From positions 1-21,822 of the forward strand of contig JAIFNK010000142.1 of assembly GCA_020047775.1 (NCBI GenBank): a stretch of 21,822 nt of DNA. Direction: 5' to 3'. Every line of letters starts with the position of its first letter. The first letter of the stretch is position 1. The notes under the pieces were generated by a model that was not told the origin of the DNA, made no database searches, and worked only from the letters and a program-made list of their open reading frames with translations. Made by a program: the position numbers and the translations under genes. Source of the DNA: Akkermansia sp. Lineage in GTDB: Bacteria > Verrucomicrobiota > Verrucomicrobiia > Verrucomicrobiales > Akkermansiaceae. Shown piece by piece: positions 15,369 to 21,822 of the stretch.

Positions 15369-15473
15369 AACAGCAAGGTAAAACCGACTCAAGCCCCGAT
15401 CTGCCGCGCCGCCTGCAGCGTGTTTTTCATCAACATCGCGATGGTCATCGGGCCGACGCCGCCGGGCACGGGG
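15369..15473 (-). repeat. Intact folD 3' end matching the two displaced copies (candidate attachment site)
   Basis: This is the reference copy of the 75-85 bp sequence repeated at 8423-8527 and 9812-9910, all in the same orientation. Here it forms the functional C-terminus of FolD ([10 protein letters not shown] to AARQIGA). Just past the stop the bases GGTAAAA at 15377-15383 also match the flank of copy 2, so the shared unit runs about 15-20 bases beyond the gene. The PGG(V)GP motif is strongly conserved among FolD proteins, which would make it a dependable insertion target. Confidence 0.75.
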
Positions 15474-16270
15474 GTGATGGCGGAGCAAAGCGGGGCGACT
15501 TCCGCGTAAGTGACGTCGCCGGTGAGGCGGTAGCCGGATTTTTTCGAGGCATCCGGCACGCGGTTGATGCCCACGTCGATGACGACGGCTCCGGGTTTCA
15601 CCCAGTCGGCCTTGACCATTTCCGGGCGGCCGACGGCGGCGATGAGGATGTCCGCGCGGCGGCAGATGGCGGGCAGGTCCTTGGAGCGCGAGTGGGCGAT
15701 GGTGACGGTGGCATTGGAATTTTTGGCGACTAACAAAAGCGCCATCGGCTTGCCGACAATCATGCTGCGGCCGATGACGACGGCCTCGGCGCCGTTGGTG
15801 TTGATGCCGGAAACCGCGAGCAGTTTCATGCAGCCGGCCGGGGTGCAGGGGACGAAGCCGGTGGGATCCTCGAGCACGAGCTTGGCGACGTTTTCCGGGT
15901 GGAAGCCATCGACATCCTTGCGCGGGTCGATGGCGCGGATGACGGCTTCCTCGTCGATGTGCTTGGGCGGCGGCGATTGCACGAGGATGCCGTGGACGGC
16001 GGGGTCGTTGTTCAAATCACGGACGACTTGGAGCAGTTCCTCCTGGGTGGTTTCCGCCGGGAGTTCGATTTTCAACGAGTGGAATCCGAGCTCGGCGCAG
16101 GTGCGGGCCTTGGAGCCGACATAGACTTGCGACGCGGGATCGCTGCCGACGAGCACCACGGCGAGGCCGGGGCGGATGCCCATGGCTAACAAGGCGGCGG
16201 TTTCCGCGCGGCACTCGTCAAGCACGGCGGCGGCTACGGATTTTCCATCGAGGATTTTCGGTGAGTTCAT
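15389..16270 (-). CDS. folD: Bifunctional methylenetetrahydrofolate dehydrogenase/methenyltetrahydrofolate cyclohydrolase
   Basis: The protein is 293 aa, the usual family length, from ATG 16270. FolD interconverts 5,10-methylene-, methenyl- and 10-formyl-tetrahydrofolate in the cytosol, feeding purine and formyl-Met synthesis. Visible signatures are [13 protein letters not shown] with Tyr50 and the catalytic Lys54, [27 protein letters not shown], the NADP-binding [17 protein letters not shown] and the C-terminal [19 protein letters not shown]. It follows the DUF374 gene by 10 bases, so the two are likely co-transcribed. Its 3' end is the sequence duplicated at 8443 and 9836. Transcription reading out of folD would run into mod. 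Confidence 0.96.
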   Translation of the reverse strand: MNSPKILDGKSVAAAVLDECRAETAALLAMGIRPGLAVVLVGSDPASQVYVGSKARTCAELGFHSLKIELPAETTQEELLQVVRDLNNDPAVHGILVQSPPPKHIDEEAVIRAIDPRKDVDGFHPENVAKLVLEDPTGFVPCTPAGCMKLLAVSGINTNGAEAVVIGRSMIVGKPMALLLVAKNSNATVTIAHSRSKDLPAICRRADILIAAVGRPEMVKADWVKPGAVVIDVGINRVPDASKKSGYRLTGDVTYAEVAPLCSAITPVPGGVGPMTIAMLMKNTLQAARQIGA

Positions 16271-16280
16271 GGGATTGATG

Positions 16281-16952
16281 TTAGGCGTCGTCGGTGCCGC
16301 TGATGAGCAGGTTTTCGATTCTGAGGCGTTCGCTTTCAAAAGTCTCGGGGGTCATGCCGCGGGGCAGGTGGATGGCTTCGGCAAAGGTGACTTCCACCCG
16401 GCTGAAGGGCCAGGGAATCACGAAGCGGTCCCAGCTTTTCAAGCGCAAGGCGGAGGAGAATTTCACATGTACGGGAATGATCGGCGCGCCGGTGGATTCC
16501 GCGAGTTTGATCACGCCAGGCTGGATGACGTAGCGGGGCCCCCGCGGACCATCGGGCGTTAGGCAAACGTCGAAGCCGTCCTTCAAGGCGTGTTTGAGTC
16601 CGATCAGGGCGGCCACGCCGCGACGGGAAGAGGATCCGCGGACGGCACCGAGGCTGAAGACCGCCATGGCGCGGGCGACCAGATCGCCGTCGTGGCTGGC
16701 GCTGGTGAGTGTGACCGCCTTGCGGTGCGTGCTGCAAATCCGGTTCCACGCGGCGGGCACGGTGAAAAACCGGTTGTGCCAGAGAATGTAGATGACCGGC
16801 GGGACGGCGGCGGCCGGCGAGCCGACGCCACTGAGGTCGCGCACTTCGAGCCGGAGGGAGGCGGTGACGAGTTTCATCGTCCAACCCGCAAGCGTGCCGA
16901 GCATCGCGCTCTTGCGGTCGCTGCGGACTTCACTGCCTTTTTTCGAACTCAT
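16281..16952 (-). CDS. Lysophospholipid acyltransferase-family protein (DUF374)
   Basis: The protein is 223 aa. The DUF374 pattern is clear: [14 protein letters not shown], then [31 protein letters not shown] and [20 protein letters not shown]. The WHNR histidine and the TPDGPRGP block correspond to the acyltransferase active-site regions. DUF374 members are relatives of LpxL/PlsC-type acyltransferases and are thought to act on lipid A or a lipid precursor at the inner membrane; the substrate is not shown here. It lies between the FGGY gene (21 bases upstream) and folD (10 bases downstream), all on the same strand. Confidence 0.87.
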   Translation of the reverse strand: MSSKKGSEVRSDRKSAMLGTLAGWTMKLVTASLRLEVRDLSGVGSPAAAVPPVIYILWHNRFFTVPAAWNRICSTHRKAVTLTSASHDGDLVARAMAVFSLGAVRGSSSRRGVAALIGLKHALKDGFDVCLTPDGPRGPRYVIQPGVIKLAESTGAPIIPVHVKFSSALRLKSWDRFVIPWPFSRVEVTFAEAIHLPRGMTPETFESERLRIENLLISGTDDA

Positions 16953-16973
16953 CGGAACTGCGGAATCATGCCC

Positions 16974-18473
16974 TCACAGGAATCCGGCGGGGTGGAGGGT
17001 ATCGACGAGGTATTGCTGGCGGGACATCATTTCCTGATACATCTCGTGGGCCTGCGGGTTAGGATCGCAGCGGGATTCCGAGTCGCCGGCGACCAGATAG
17101 CTGGCGATCTCCTCGAACCCGAGCGACTCGCCGCTCTGATGGAAAAACGCGACCGCCGCCTGCATCGCCGCGCCGATCGCCGCACCCTGGCGGCTGGAAA
17201 CGGGCACCACCGGCGCGCCGAAGACATCGGCTAACAACTGCCGCGTCACCGGACTGGTCACGCCCGGGCCTAGCAGGCGGATTTCGGGCGGCTCGAATCC
17301 CAGATCGCGCAGCCGACTCATCGCATAGCCGAGGCCGAGCGCCACGCCCTCCGCCGCCGCGCGGGCCATGTGGGCGGGGGTGAAATTTTCCGGCGTCATG
17401 CCGTGCAGCAGTCCGGTGCCGTCGGGGAGTTTGGGAATCGACTCGCCGGTGAAATAAGGCAGCAGCAAGAGCCCGTCCGCGCCCGGTGCGACGCTGGCGA
17501 CCATGGTTTCGAATTGTTCCGCAGTCCATCCGTAGTGACGGCGCAGCACTTCCGGGGCGACCGCCGCATTGGTGGTGGTTGCCAGGCCGAGCCAGCTGCC
17601 GGTCGCGTTGCACAGCGCGGTGATTTCTCCCCGATAGTCCACCACCGGCGAGTTCCCCACGCCGACGATGACGCCCGCGGCTCCGAGTTCGACCGCGACC
17701 GTGCCATTCGTGACGCAGCCGGCGGCAAGCGCCGCCAACATCGGTGCCGCGCTGCCCGCGCCGACCTGCACCCTATCAGAAATCCCCCACTCGCGGGCCA
17801 GCGCCGGGCGCAGCAATCCGCGCGGCTGGTCGGAGGCGCCGATGGGTGGGAGCAGCGAGGCGAGTGCCGGATCGATGAAATCCAACAACTCCGCCGACCA
17901 CTGGCGCGTCCGGATGTCCAGCAGTCCGGTGCCCGACGCGCTGCCCGCCTCGGTGGCCCGCTCGCCGGTCAACCAGTAGGCGATGAAATCCTGTGCGGTG
18001 AGCAGGCTGGTGGCGCGTTGAAAATGATAGGGTTCGTGTTGTTTCAGCCACAGGCACTCGGCTGCGGCGGATTCCACGCCCGGTGCTTGTCCGGCGAGTT
18101 CGATCAGGCCGGGTGCGCCGCCGAACGCGCGGGCGATTTCATCCGCCTGGCGTTTTACCGAGGTGTCGCCCGCGAGTTTTGCCGGACGGATGATGCGGTT
18201 GCCCTCGTCGAGCAGGACCAAGCCGCGCTGGGGGCCGGCGACGCCGATGGCGGCGAGGCGTTCTTTCTGGTTTTCCAGTGCCGCGAGGCATTGGCGCACC
18301 GCTTGGTCCACCGCAGTGATCCATTGCGCGGGGCTCTGCTCGCGGTAGCCGGCGGGGAGCCCTTCGATCCAGTCATGCGGAACCCAGGATTCGGCACGGA
18401 TCACGGCCGATTCCAAATCCAAAGCCACCGCGCGAGTGCCGCCGTGACCTATTTCGATCCCCAAAAAATACAT
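16974..18473 (-). CDS. FGGY-family carbohydrate kinase-like protein (xylulokinase-related) with altered active site
   Basis: The protein is 499 aa from ATG 18473 (MYFLGIEIGHGGTRAVALD). Length and architecture match FGGY kinases: two actin-like halves, SPAQWITAVDQAVRQCL, PAKLAGDTSVKRQADEI and a C-terminal RLLGPGVTSPVTRQLLADVF. The longer upstream frame to 18827 covers intergenic sequence and is rejected. Key positions differ from active relatives. The N-terminal DIGT-type phosphate motif reads EIGH (Glu7, His10). The catalytic-Asp region usually written GGGD reads GAGS (residues 238-241). The GTSG nucleotide motif reads GAAG (264-267). Either this is a diverged subfamily with another substrate or it has lost kinase activity. 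It seems to start the operon with DUF374 and folD. Confidence 0.8.
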   Translation of the reverse strand: MYFLGIEIGHGGTRAVALDLESAVIRAESWVPHDWIEGLPAGYREQSPAQWITAVDQAVRQCLAALENQKERLAAIGVAGPQRGLVLLDEGNRIIRPAKLAGDTSVKRQADEIARAFGGAPGLIELAGQAPGVESAAAECLWLKQHEPYHFQRATSLLTAQDFIAYWLTGERATEAGSASGTGLLDIRTRQWSAELLDFIDPALASLLPPIGASDQPRGLLRPALAREWGISDRVQVGAGSAAPMLAALAAGCVTNGTVAVELGAAGVIVGVGNSPVVDYRGEITALCNATGSWLGLATTTNAAVAPEVLRRHYGWTAEQFETMVASVAPGADGLLLLPYFTGESIPKLPDGTGLLHGMTPENFTPAHMARAAAEGVALGLGYAMSRLRDLGFEPPEIRLLGPGVTSPVTRQLLADVFGAPVVPVSSRQGAAIGAAMQAAVAFFHQSGESLGFEEIASYLVAGDSESRCDPNPQAHEMYQEMMSRQQYLVDTLHPAGFL

Positions 18474-18569
18474 ATTGATTTGCTGTCCGCCGGGCGAACT
18501 GCATGAGTTTCGCCAAGGATGTCGCTTTGACAAGTCCTGCCGCAGGGAAATCCGGTAACTCGCCGGGGT

Positions 18570-18596
18570 TTGACATGATTTAAAGATTCCGATAAT
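18570..18596 (+). promoter_or_regulatory. Candidate promoter for the GYF-domain gene, giving a near-leaderless transcript
   Basis: TTGACA (18570-18575) and GATAAT (18591-18596) are close to sigma-70 consensus with a short 15-base spacer. The start codon of the next gene is at 18605, so transcription would begin within a few bases of the ATG. No Shine-Dalgarno site exists between the -10 box and the ATG, which agrees with leaderless initiation. Confidence 0.4.
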
Positions 18597-18604
18597 CAGC
18601 ATCC

Positions 18605-19357
18605 ATGAATGAAACGCAGTCGGACGCTTGGTTTTACTCGCGGGAGGGAGAACGGCTCGGACCGGTGACTTTCGCGGAATTGAGAGCCAAAGCCGCAGAG
18701 GCCGGCTTGAACCCCCGACTCGACATGGTCTGGATCCACGGCATGCCCGAGTGGAAGCCGGCGGGCGAAATCGACGGCTTGTTCGAGCGCCGCGCCGCGA
18801 CGGAAGGCGGGGAAGCGGCGTCGGCAAGCGACCCTTATGACCCGCCGGAATACGATTCGGAGGAGGATTTCGAGACCGAGGAAGGGCCCTGGCCGGGGGC
18901 CCGCCGGCGGAGTTTTCTCGCTGTTACTTTGATTTTTCCGGCGTTGTGGGTATTTGGATTCATTCTGGCCACTCCAACCCTGACCGGCCTGCTCGGCGCG
19001 GAAAACATGAAAATCGCCGAGCTTGCGTCGAACATCGTGCCATTCATCGTCGTGCTGTATTTCAGCCTCCAGCGATTGGCGAACCTGGGCATGAGCCGCT
19101 GGTGGTATCTCGCCAATTTCGTGCCGATCCTCAATCTCTGGCTCGGCTACCGCTGCTTCGCCTGTCCCGCCGGGTATGCCTACCACAAGACGCTCGACGG
19201 GGTGGGCGTCTTCCTCGCCATTCTTTACTGGCTGATGCTGCTCGCCGTCGTGCTCGCCATCGCCGCGGTCATCGCCATCTTCCTCGGAGGTGTCGGACCG
19301 GATGTGCAAGAACAGTTCCAGGAAATCCTGCGGAAGTCGTTAGAGCCGAAATCGTGA
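18605..19357 (+). CDS. GYF_2-domain (DUF4339) membrane protein
   Basis: The protein is 250 aa. Residues ~6-60 form a GYF_2 domain (AWFYSREGERLGPVTFAEL and later VWIHGMPEWKPAGEIDGLF), a cytoplasmic protein-binding module. An acidic linker (about 65-98) follows. Then come four hydrophobic segments at about 103-122, 137-156, 165-185 and 199-228, the third containing SRWWYLANFVPILNLWLGY. The combination of GYF_2 and a DUF805-like membrane region is common in Verrucomicrobia and Planctomycetes, and its function is unknown. The stop overlaps the next gene's proposed GTG start (GTGA, 19354-19357). Confidence 0.8.
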   Translation: MNETQSDAWFYSREGERLGPVTFAELRAKAAEAGLNPRLDMVWIHGMPEWKPAGEIDGLFERRAATEGGEAASASDPYDPPEYDSEEDFETEEGPWPGARRRSFLAVTLIFPALWVFGFILATPTLTGLLGAENMKIAELASNIVPFIVVLYFSLQRLANLGMSRWWYLANFVPILNLWLGYRCFACPAGYAYHKTLDGVGVFLAILYWLMLLAVVLAIAAVIAIFLGGVGPDVQEQFQEILRKSLEPKS

Positions 19358-20139
19358 TTCAGTATTCCAAACAAGCCGACGAGCGCCGCGATGCGGGCCC
19401 GATGGAATGCTGGTGCCTGCATGGTGCCGTGGGCATGGCGGCGGACTGGCGCGGCTTCGCGAAATCCCTGGCCGCCACCGCGATCAGCTCGCGGGCGGTG
19501 GACTTGTGGCGGTTTCTCGACTGCTGCCCGCTGCCGATTGCCGGGTTCGGGAAAACCCTCAACGCCGAGGCCGGCGGCGAGGTCTTCCGCGGCACGGGCC
19601 GGGCTTTGTTAGGCTACTCGATGGGCGGACGCATGGCGTTGCACTCGCTGCTGGAGAAGGATCATCCGTGGCAGGCCGCCGTGATTGTCTCCGCGCATCC
19701 GGGATTGGAAAACGCAGCCGACCGCTCGTCCCGCCGCGCGTCCGATGCCGAGTGGGCGAGCCGCGCGCTCGCCGGAAACTGGCAGGAATTTCTCACCGCC
19801 TGGAATGCCCAGTCACTGCTCGGCGCCACGCCGATGCGGGACCCGCAGGCGTCCGGCAGTCTGATCATGCGCCGTCGGGAAATCGCCCGCAGCTTCGTCG
19901 ATTGGTCGCTCGGCGTGCAGGAACCGCTGTGGGACCGGCTTGGCGGAATTTCCGTCCCCGTGCTCTGGATCGCCGGGGAAAATGACCCGAAATTCCTCGC
20001 CCTCGCCGAGCGCGCCGTTTCCCTGATGCCGGATGCCCATCTCGCCATCGCCCCCGGTGCGGGCCACCGCGTGCCGTGGGAAGCGGAAACCTGGTTCGCC
20101 GAAAAAGTGTCCGGATTCCTTCGGCTCGGGCGAATTTGA
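19354..20139 (+). CDS. Alpha/beta hydrolase, MenH-like
   Basis: From GTG 19354, which overlaps the upstream stop by 4 bases, the protein is 261 aa; ATG 19402 (MECWCLHGAVG) is an alternative giving 245 aa. It has the oxyanion motif CLHGAVGMAADW, the nucleophile elbow LLGYSMGGRMAL (Ser in GYSMGG), a candidate acid region VLWIAGENDPKF and the catalytic His in IAPGAGHRVPWEAE. This set fits the alpha/beta-hydrolase fold and resembles MenH (SHCHC synthase of menaquinone biosynthesis), but no other men genes are in view. I therefore leave the specific function open. Translational coupling to the GYF membrane protein is likely. Confidence 0.78.
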   Translation: MIQYSKQADERRDAGPMECWCLHGAVGMAADWRGFAKSLAATAISSRAVDLWRFLDCCPLPIAGFGKTLNAEAGGEVFRGTGRALLGYSMGGRMALHSLLEKDHPWQAAVIVSAHPGLENAADRSSRRASDAEWASRALAGNWQEFLTAWNAQSLLGATPMRDPQASGSLIMRRREIARSFVDWSLGVQEPLWDRLGGISVPVLWIAGENDPKFLALAERAVSLMPDAHLAIAPGAGHRVPWEAETWFAEKVSGFLRLGRI

Positions 20140-20148
20140 TCAATCCCA

Positions 20149-20168
20149 CTGTTGACGCTTGTCAGCAG
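20149..20168. other. Short hairpin between the hydrolase and the WGR gene
   Basis: CTGTTGAC (20149-20156), loop GCTT and GTCAGCAG (20161-20168) pair over 8 bases with one G-T wobble. A run of seven T lies 12 bases further on (20181-20187), so it is not a textbook terminator. It may attenuate or separate transcription before the next gene. Confidence 0.3.
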
Positions 20169-20195
20169 CCGAAAGGATCGTTTTTTTAGTTGGTA

Positions 20196-21822
20196 TTGAA
20201 ACTGGTCCGTCAAACAAAGCTGCATTTCCAGCAAGGAAACTCGGACAAGGTCTATGAGGTGGACTTGTGTGAGGCGGGCGGGGGCGAGTTCCTGGTGAAT
20301 TTCCGCTACGGCCGGCGGGAGGCGGCCTTGCGCGAAGGCACCAAGACGGCATTCCCGATGTCGCGGGCCAAGGCGGAGGCGATTTTCGACGCCTTGGTGA
20401 CGGAGAAAACCGCAAAGGGATATCAAATCACGGCAGGCACCGGAACGGTCGCGGCGCAACCGCGGACCGTGCGCGCACCCGCACCGGACCTCGTCGATCC
20501 GCGGCGGGTGGCGGTTGCGAAACGGCTGGCGGATGAAGCGACCGGCCGAGTCCCGAAGAACTCCCGATGGAAGCTCTCGCGGGTGATCTGGCGCGCCGGC
20601 GCGTGGAAAATGACGGAGACCGCGGATTCGATCGCCGCCTTGGTGCCGCAGATGAAGTCCGAGATCGATTTCTGGTGCGCGGCCTGGGCGCTCGGCCGCT
20701 GCGGCGAAGCGAAGCATGCGGTGGTCCTGGAATTGATTGGCGAGCGGGCGAAATCCGTGCCGTGGGTGCTGTCGATGGTGGTCGAGGCGCGGGCCGCCTT
20801 GTTGCCGGATGAGCCTGTTCCGGCGGGTGACCATGATCTCACGCGGCTCGAACACGAGCTGCGCAGCGGGTCGCTCGATGAGGCCGGGCAGCGCGAGCTT
20901 GTCTTGTTAGCTGCGGGTCGGCCCGCGCTGCGCGAGGTGGTGCACGAGCTTGTGAGGTGCCTGCCGCTGCAAAGCGGCACGATGGCGTTTTTCCGGCAGG
21001 TGTTGAAATCGGCCGAGTTCCGGCTGGATGCGGAGCTTTACGGCCAGGTCGTGCGGCGGATCGAACAATCACGGGCGAATCCGGTGAATTACCCGGTTAG
21101 GAAAGGCGCGCCGCCTGCTGTTTTCCCCTCCACCACGCGGGATTACCTGCGCCGCCGCGTGATCCGGCATCTGCGGGTGATGGGGGAAAGCGGCGACCCC
21201 GCGCTATTCATTCCACTGGCCACCGGTGTGTTGGCGGCATGCGATGATGCGGTCGATAGCCCTCAGGAAACTTCGACGGTCAGCTACACTTATGATCGCG
21301 CCACGCGGCGGTCGGTCGAGCACCGGATCTGGTCGCCGCGTTATGGCAATCGTCTCGGATTCACGTGGCTGTTGCGCGGCGCGGGCAGCCTGGTGGAAAT
21401 GAACGCGCCGGGCACGCGCTGGCGCTGCAAGCCAGGTCAACGGGGTGATGCCAATGGACGCGAGGAACCATTTCCCGAACTGTGGGACCAGGCTCCGGAC
21501 GCGGTGATGCACTTGCTTCGCCATGCCCGCAGTGCGGAGGCGCAGCGGTTCGCATTGCGGGTCTGGCGGGCAAATCCGGATTTCCTGGAAGAGGCGGACG
21601 GCGGCTTGATCGGCGATTTGCTGGCGAGCTGGTTTCCTGAAACCGTGGCGCTGGGATTGGAAATCGCGCGGGCGAAATGGGACGCTGCGCGGCCGGATTT
21701 GAAGCTGCTGCTCGCGATGCTGGACTCGCCGCTGGACGAGGCCCGGACGCAAGGCGTGGTCTGGCTGCGGGAAGCGGCGGCGGTTTTGCAGGGCGATGGG
21801 GATTTTCTAGCAGGCGTGGCGT
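20196..21822 (+). CDS. WGR-domain protein (partial, runs off right edge)
   Basis: The frame is open from 20190 to the window end with no stop. No ATG fits; TTG 20196 gives MKLVRQTKLHFQQGNSDKVY, the usual start of WGR proteins, while TTG 20190 is an alternative with AAAGGA (20172-20177) 12 bases before it. Residues 1-80 form the WGR domain (KLHFQQGNSDKVYEVDLC, then FLVNFRYGRREAALREG, a variant of the WGR motif). The following ~460 visible residues are rich in Arg, Ala and Leu helices without a recognised domain; they may be HEAT-like. WGR domains occur in PARPs and in MolR-type bacterial proteins and can bind nucleic acid; this protein's role is unknown. At least 542 codons are present. Confidence 0.8.
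   Translation, partial: MKLVRQTKLHFQQGNSDKVYEVDLCEAGGGEFLVNFRYGRREAALREGTKTAFPMSRAKAEAIFDALVTEKTAKGYQITAGTGTVAAQPRTVRAPAPDLVDPRRVAVAKRLADEATGRVPKNSRWKLSRVIWRAGAWKMTETADSIAALVPQMKSEIDFWCAAWALGRCGEAKHAVVLELIGERAKSVPWVLSMVVEARAALLPDEPVPAGDHDLTRLEHELRSGSLDEAGQRELVLLAAGRPALREVVHELVRCLPLQSGTMAFFRQVLKSAEFRLDAELYGQVVRRIEQSRANPVNYPVRKGAPPAVFPSTTRDYLRRRVIRHLRVMGESGDPALFIPLATGVLAACDDAVDSPQETSTVSYTYDRATRRSVEHRIWSPRYGNRLGFTWLLRGAGSLVEMNAPGTRWRCKPGQRGDANGREEPFPELWDQAPDAVMHLLRHARSAEAQRFALRVWRANPDFLEEADGGLIGDLLASWFPETVALGLEIARAKWDAARPDLKLLLAMLDSPLDEARTQGVVWLREAAAVLQGDGDFLAGVA

Larger units (their letters stand above)
9836..15388. mobile_element. Putative island A at folD: type III restriction-modification operon with internal toxin-antitoxin pair
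   Basis: A 5.5-kb segment lies between the displaced folD copy 2 and the intact folD 3' end, both in the same orientation. All four cargo genes (mod, PIN toxin, antitoxin-like, res) are on the minus strand, co-directional with folD, and packed with overlaps or gaps of a few bases. The left junction falls 1 base from the res stop, and the right junction is about 145 bases upstream of mod. No recombinase gene is inside the segment. Confidence 0.55.

Noticed and set aside
8423..15473. An integrase or transposase gene to explain the islands
   Set aside because: I looked through all frames between the folD copies and found no tyrosine or serine recombinase or DDE motif; none can be reported.
15243..15488. 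Mod starting upstream at 15488, fused to the folD end
   Set aside because: The extra residues are an out-of-frame reading of the folD 3' end; the same read-through peptide occurs at copy 1 (8440-8530). MAKIEDLIAQ at 15242 is a normal Mod start.

Overview
The window is high-GC bacterial chromosome. Its small protein families, rarity of clear Shine-Dalgarno sites and intergenic repeat content suggest a member of the Verrucomicrobiota (Verrucomicrobiales-like). That assignment is an inference from family recognition; no rRNA or marker phylogeny is available here.

Left part (1-5122). A minus-strand gene running off the left edge looks like the N-terminus of a PLD-type helicase. A 600-base intergenic stretch follows, holding a decayed 43-bp tandem repeat. 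Next is a plus-strand toxin-antitoxin-like pair: a HigB-like toxin, then an unusually long HTH regulator fused to an ImmA/IrrE-type zinc peptidase. A possible small ORF, a 138-aa conserved hypothetical gene and a clear intrinsic terminator complete that group. An NlpC/P60-like lipoprotein (minus) and an orphan potA-type ABC ATPase (plus) diverge from a shared intergenic region.

Middle (5123-15388). A 320-bp inverted-repeat element separates potA from a convergent ABC-F ATPase. Everything from 5588 to 18473 is on the minus strand. A VapBC pair comes first. Then there are two tandem segments, each ending in a displaced copy of the 3' end of folD (8423-8527 and 9812-9910); the intact folD 3' end is at 15369-15473. 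The first segment holds one AAA/DUF4143 ATPase plus a truncated phosphodiesterase fragment. The second holds a type III restriction-modification operon, mod-PIN toxin-antitoxin-res, with a toxin-antitoxin pair built into it. The best reading is repeated site-specific insertion of defence cargo at the folD 3' end, with no recombinase in view.

Right part (15389-21822). FGGY kinase-like, DUF374 acyltransferase and folD form a minus-strand housekeeping operon. Divergent from it are a GYF-domain membrane protein and a MenH-like alpha/beta hydrolase that overlap by 4 bases, then a WGR-domain protein cut by the right edge.

Overall, a core region (folD, ABC-F, DUF374, potA) has collected defence and toxin-antitoxin modules. 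The folD-anchored tandem islands are the most interesting system in the window.
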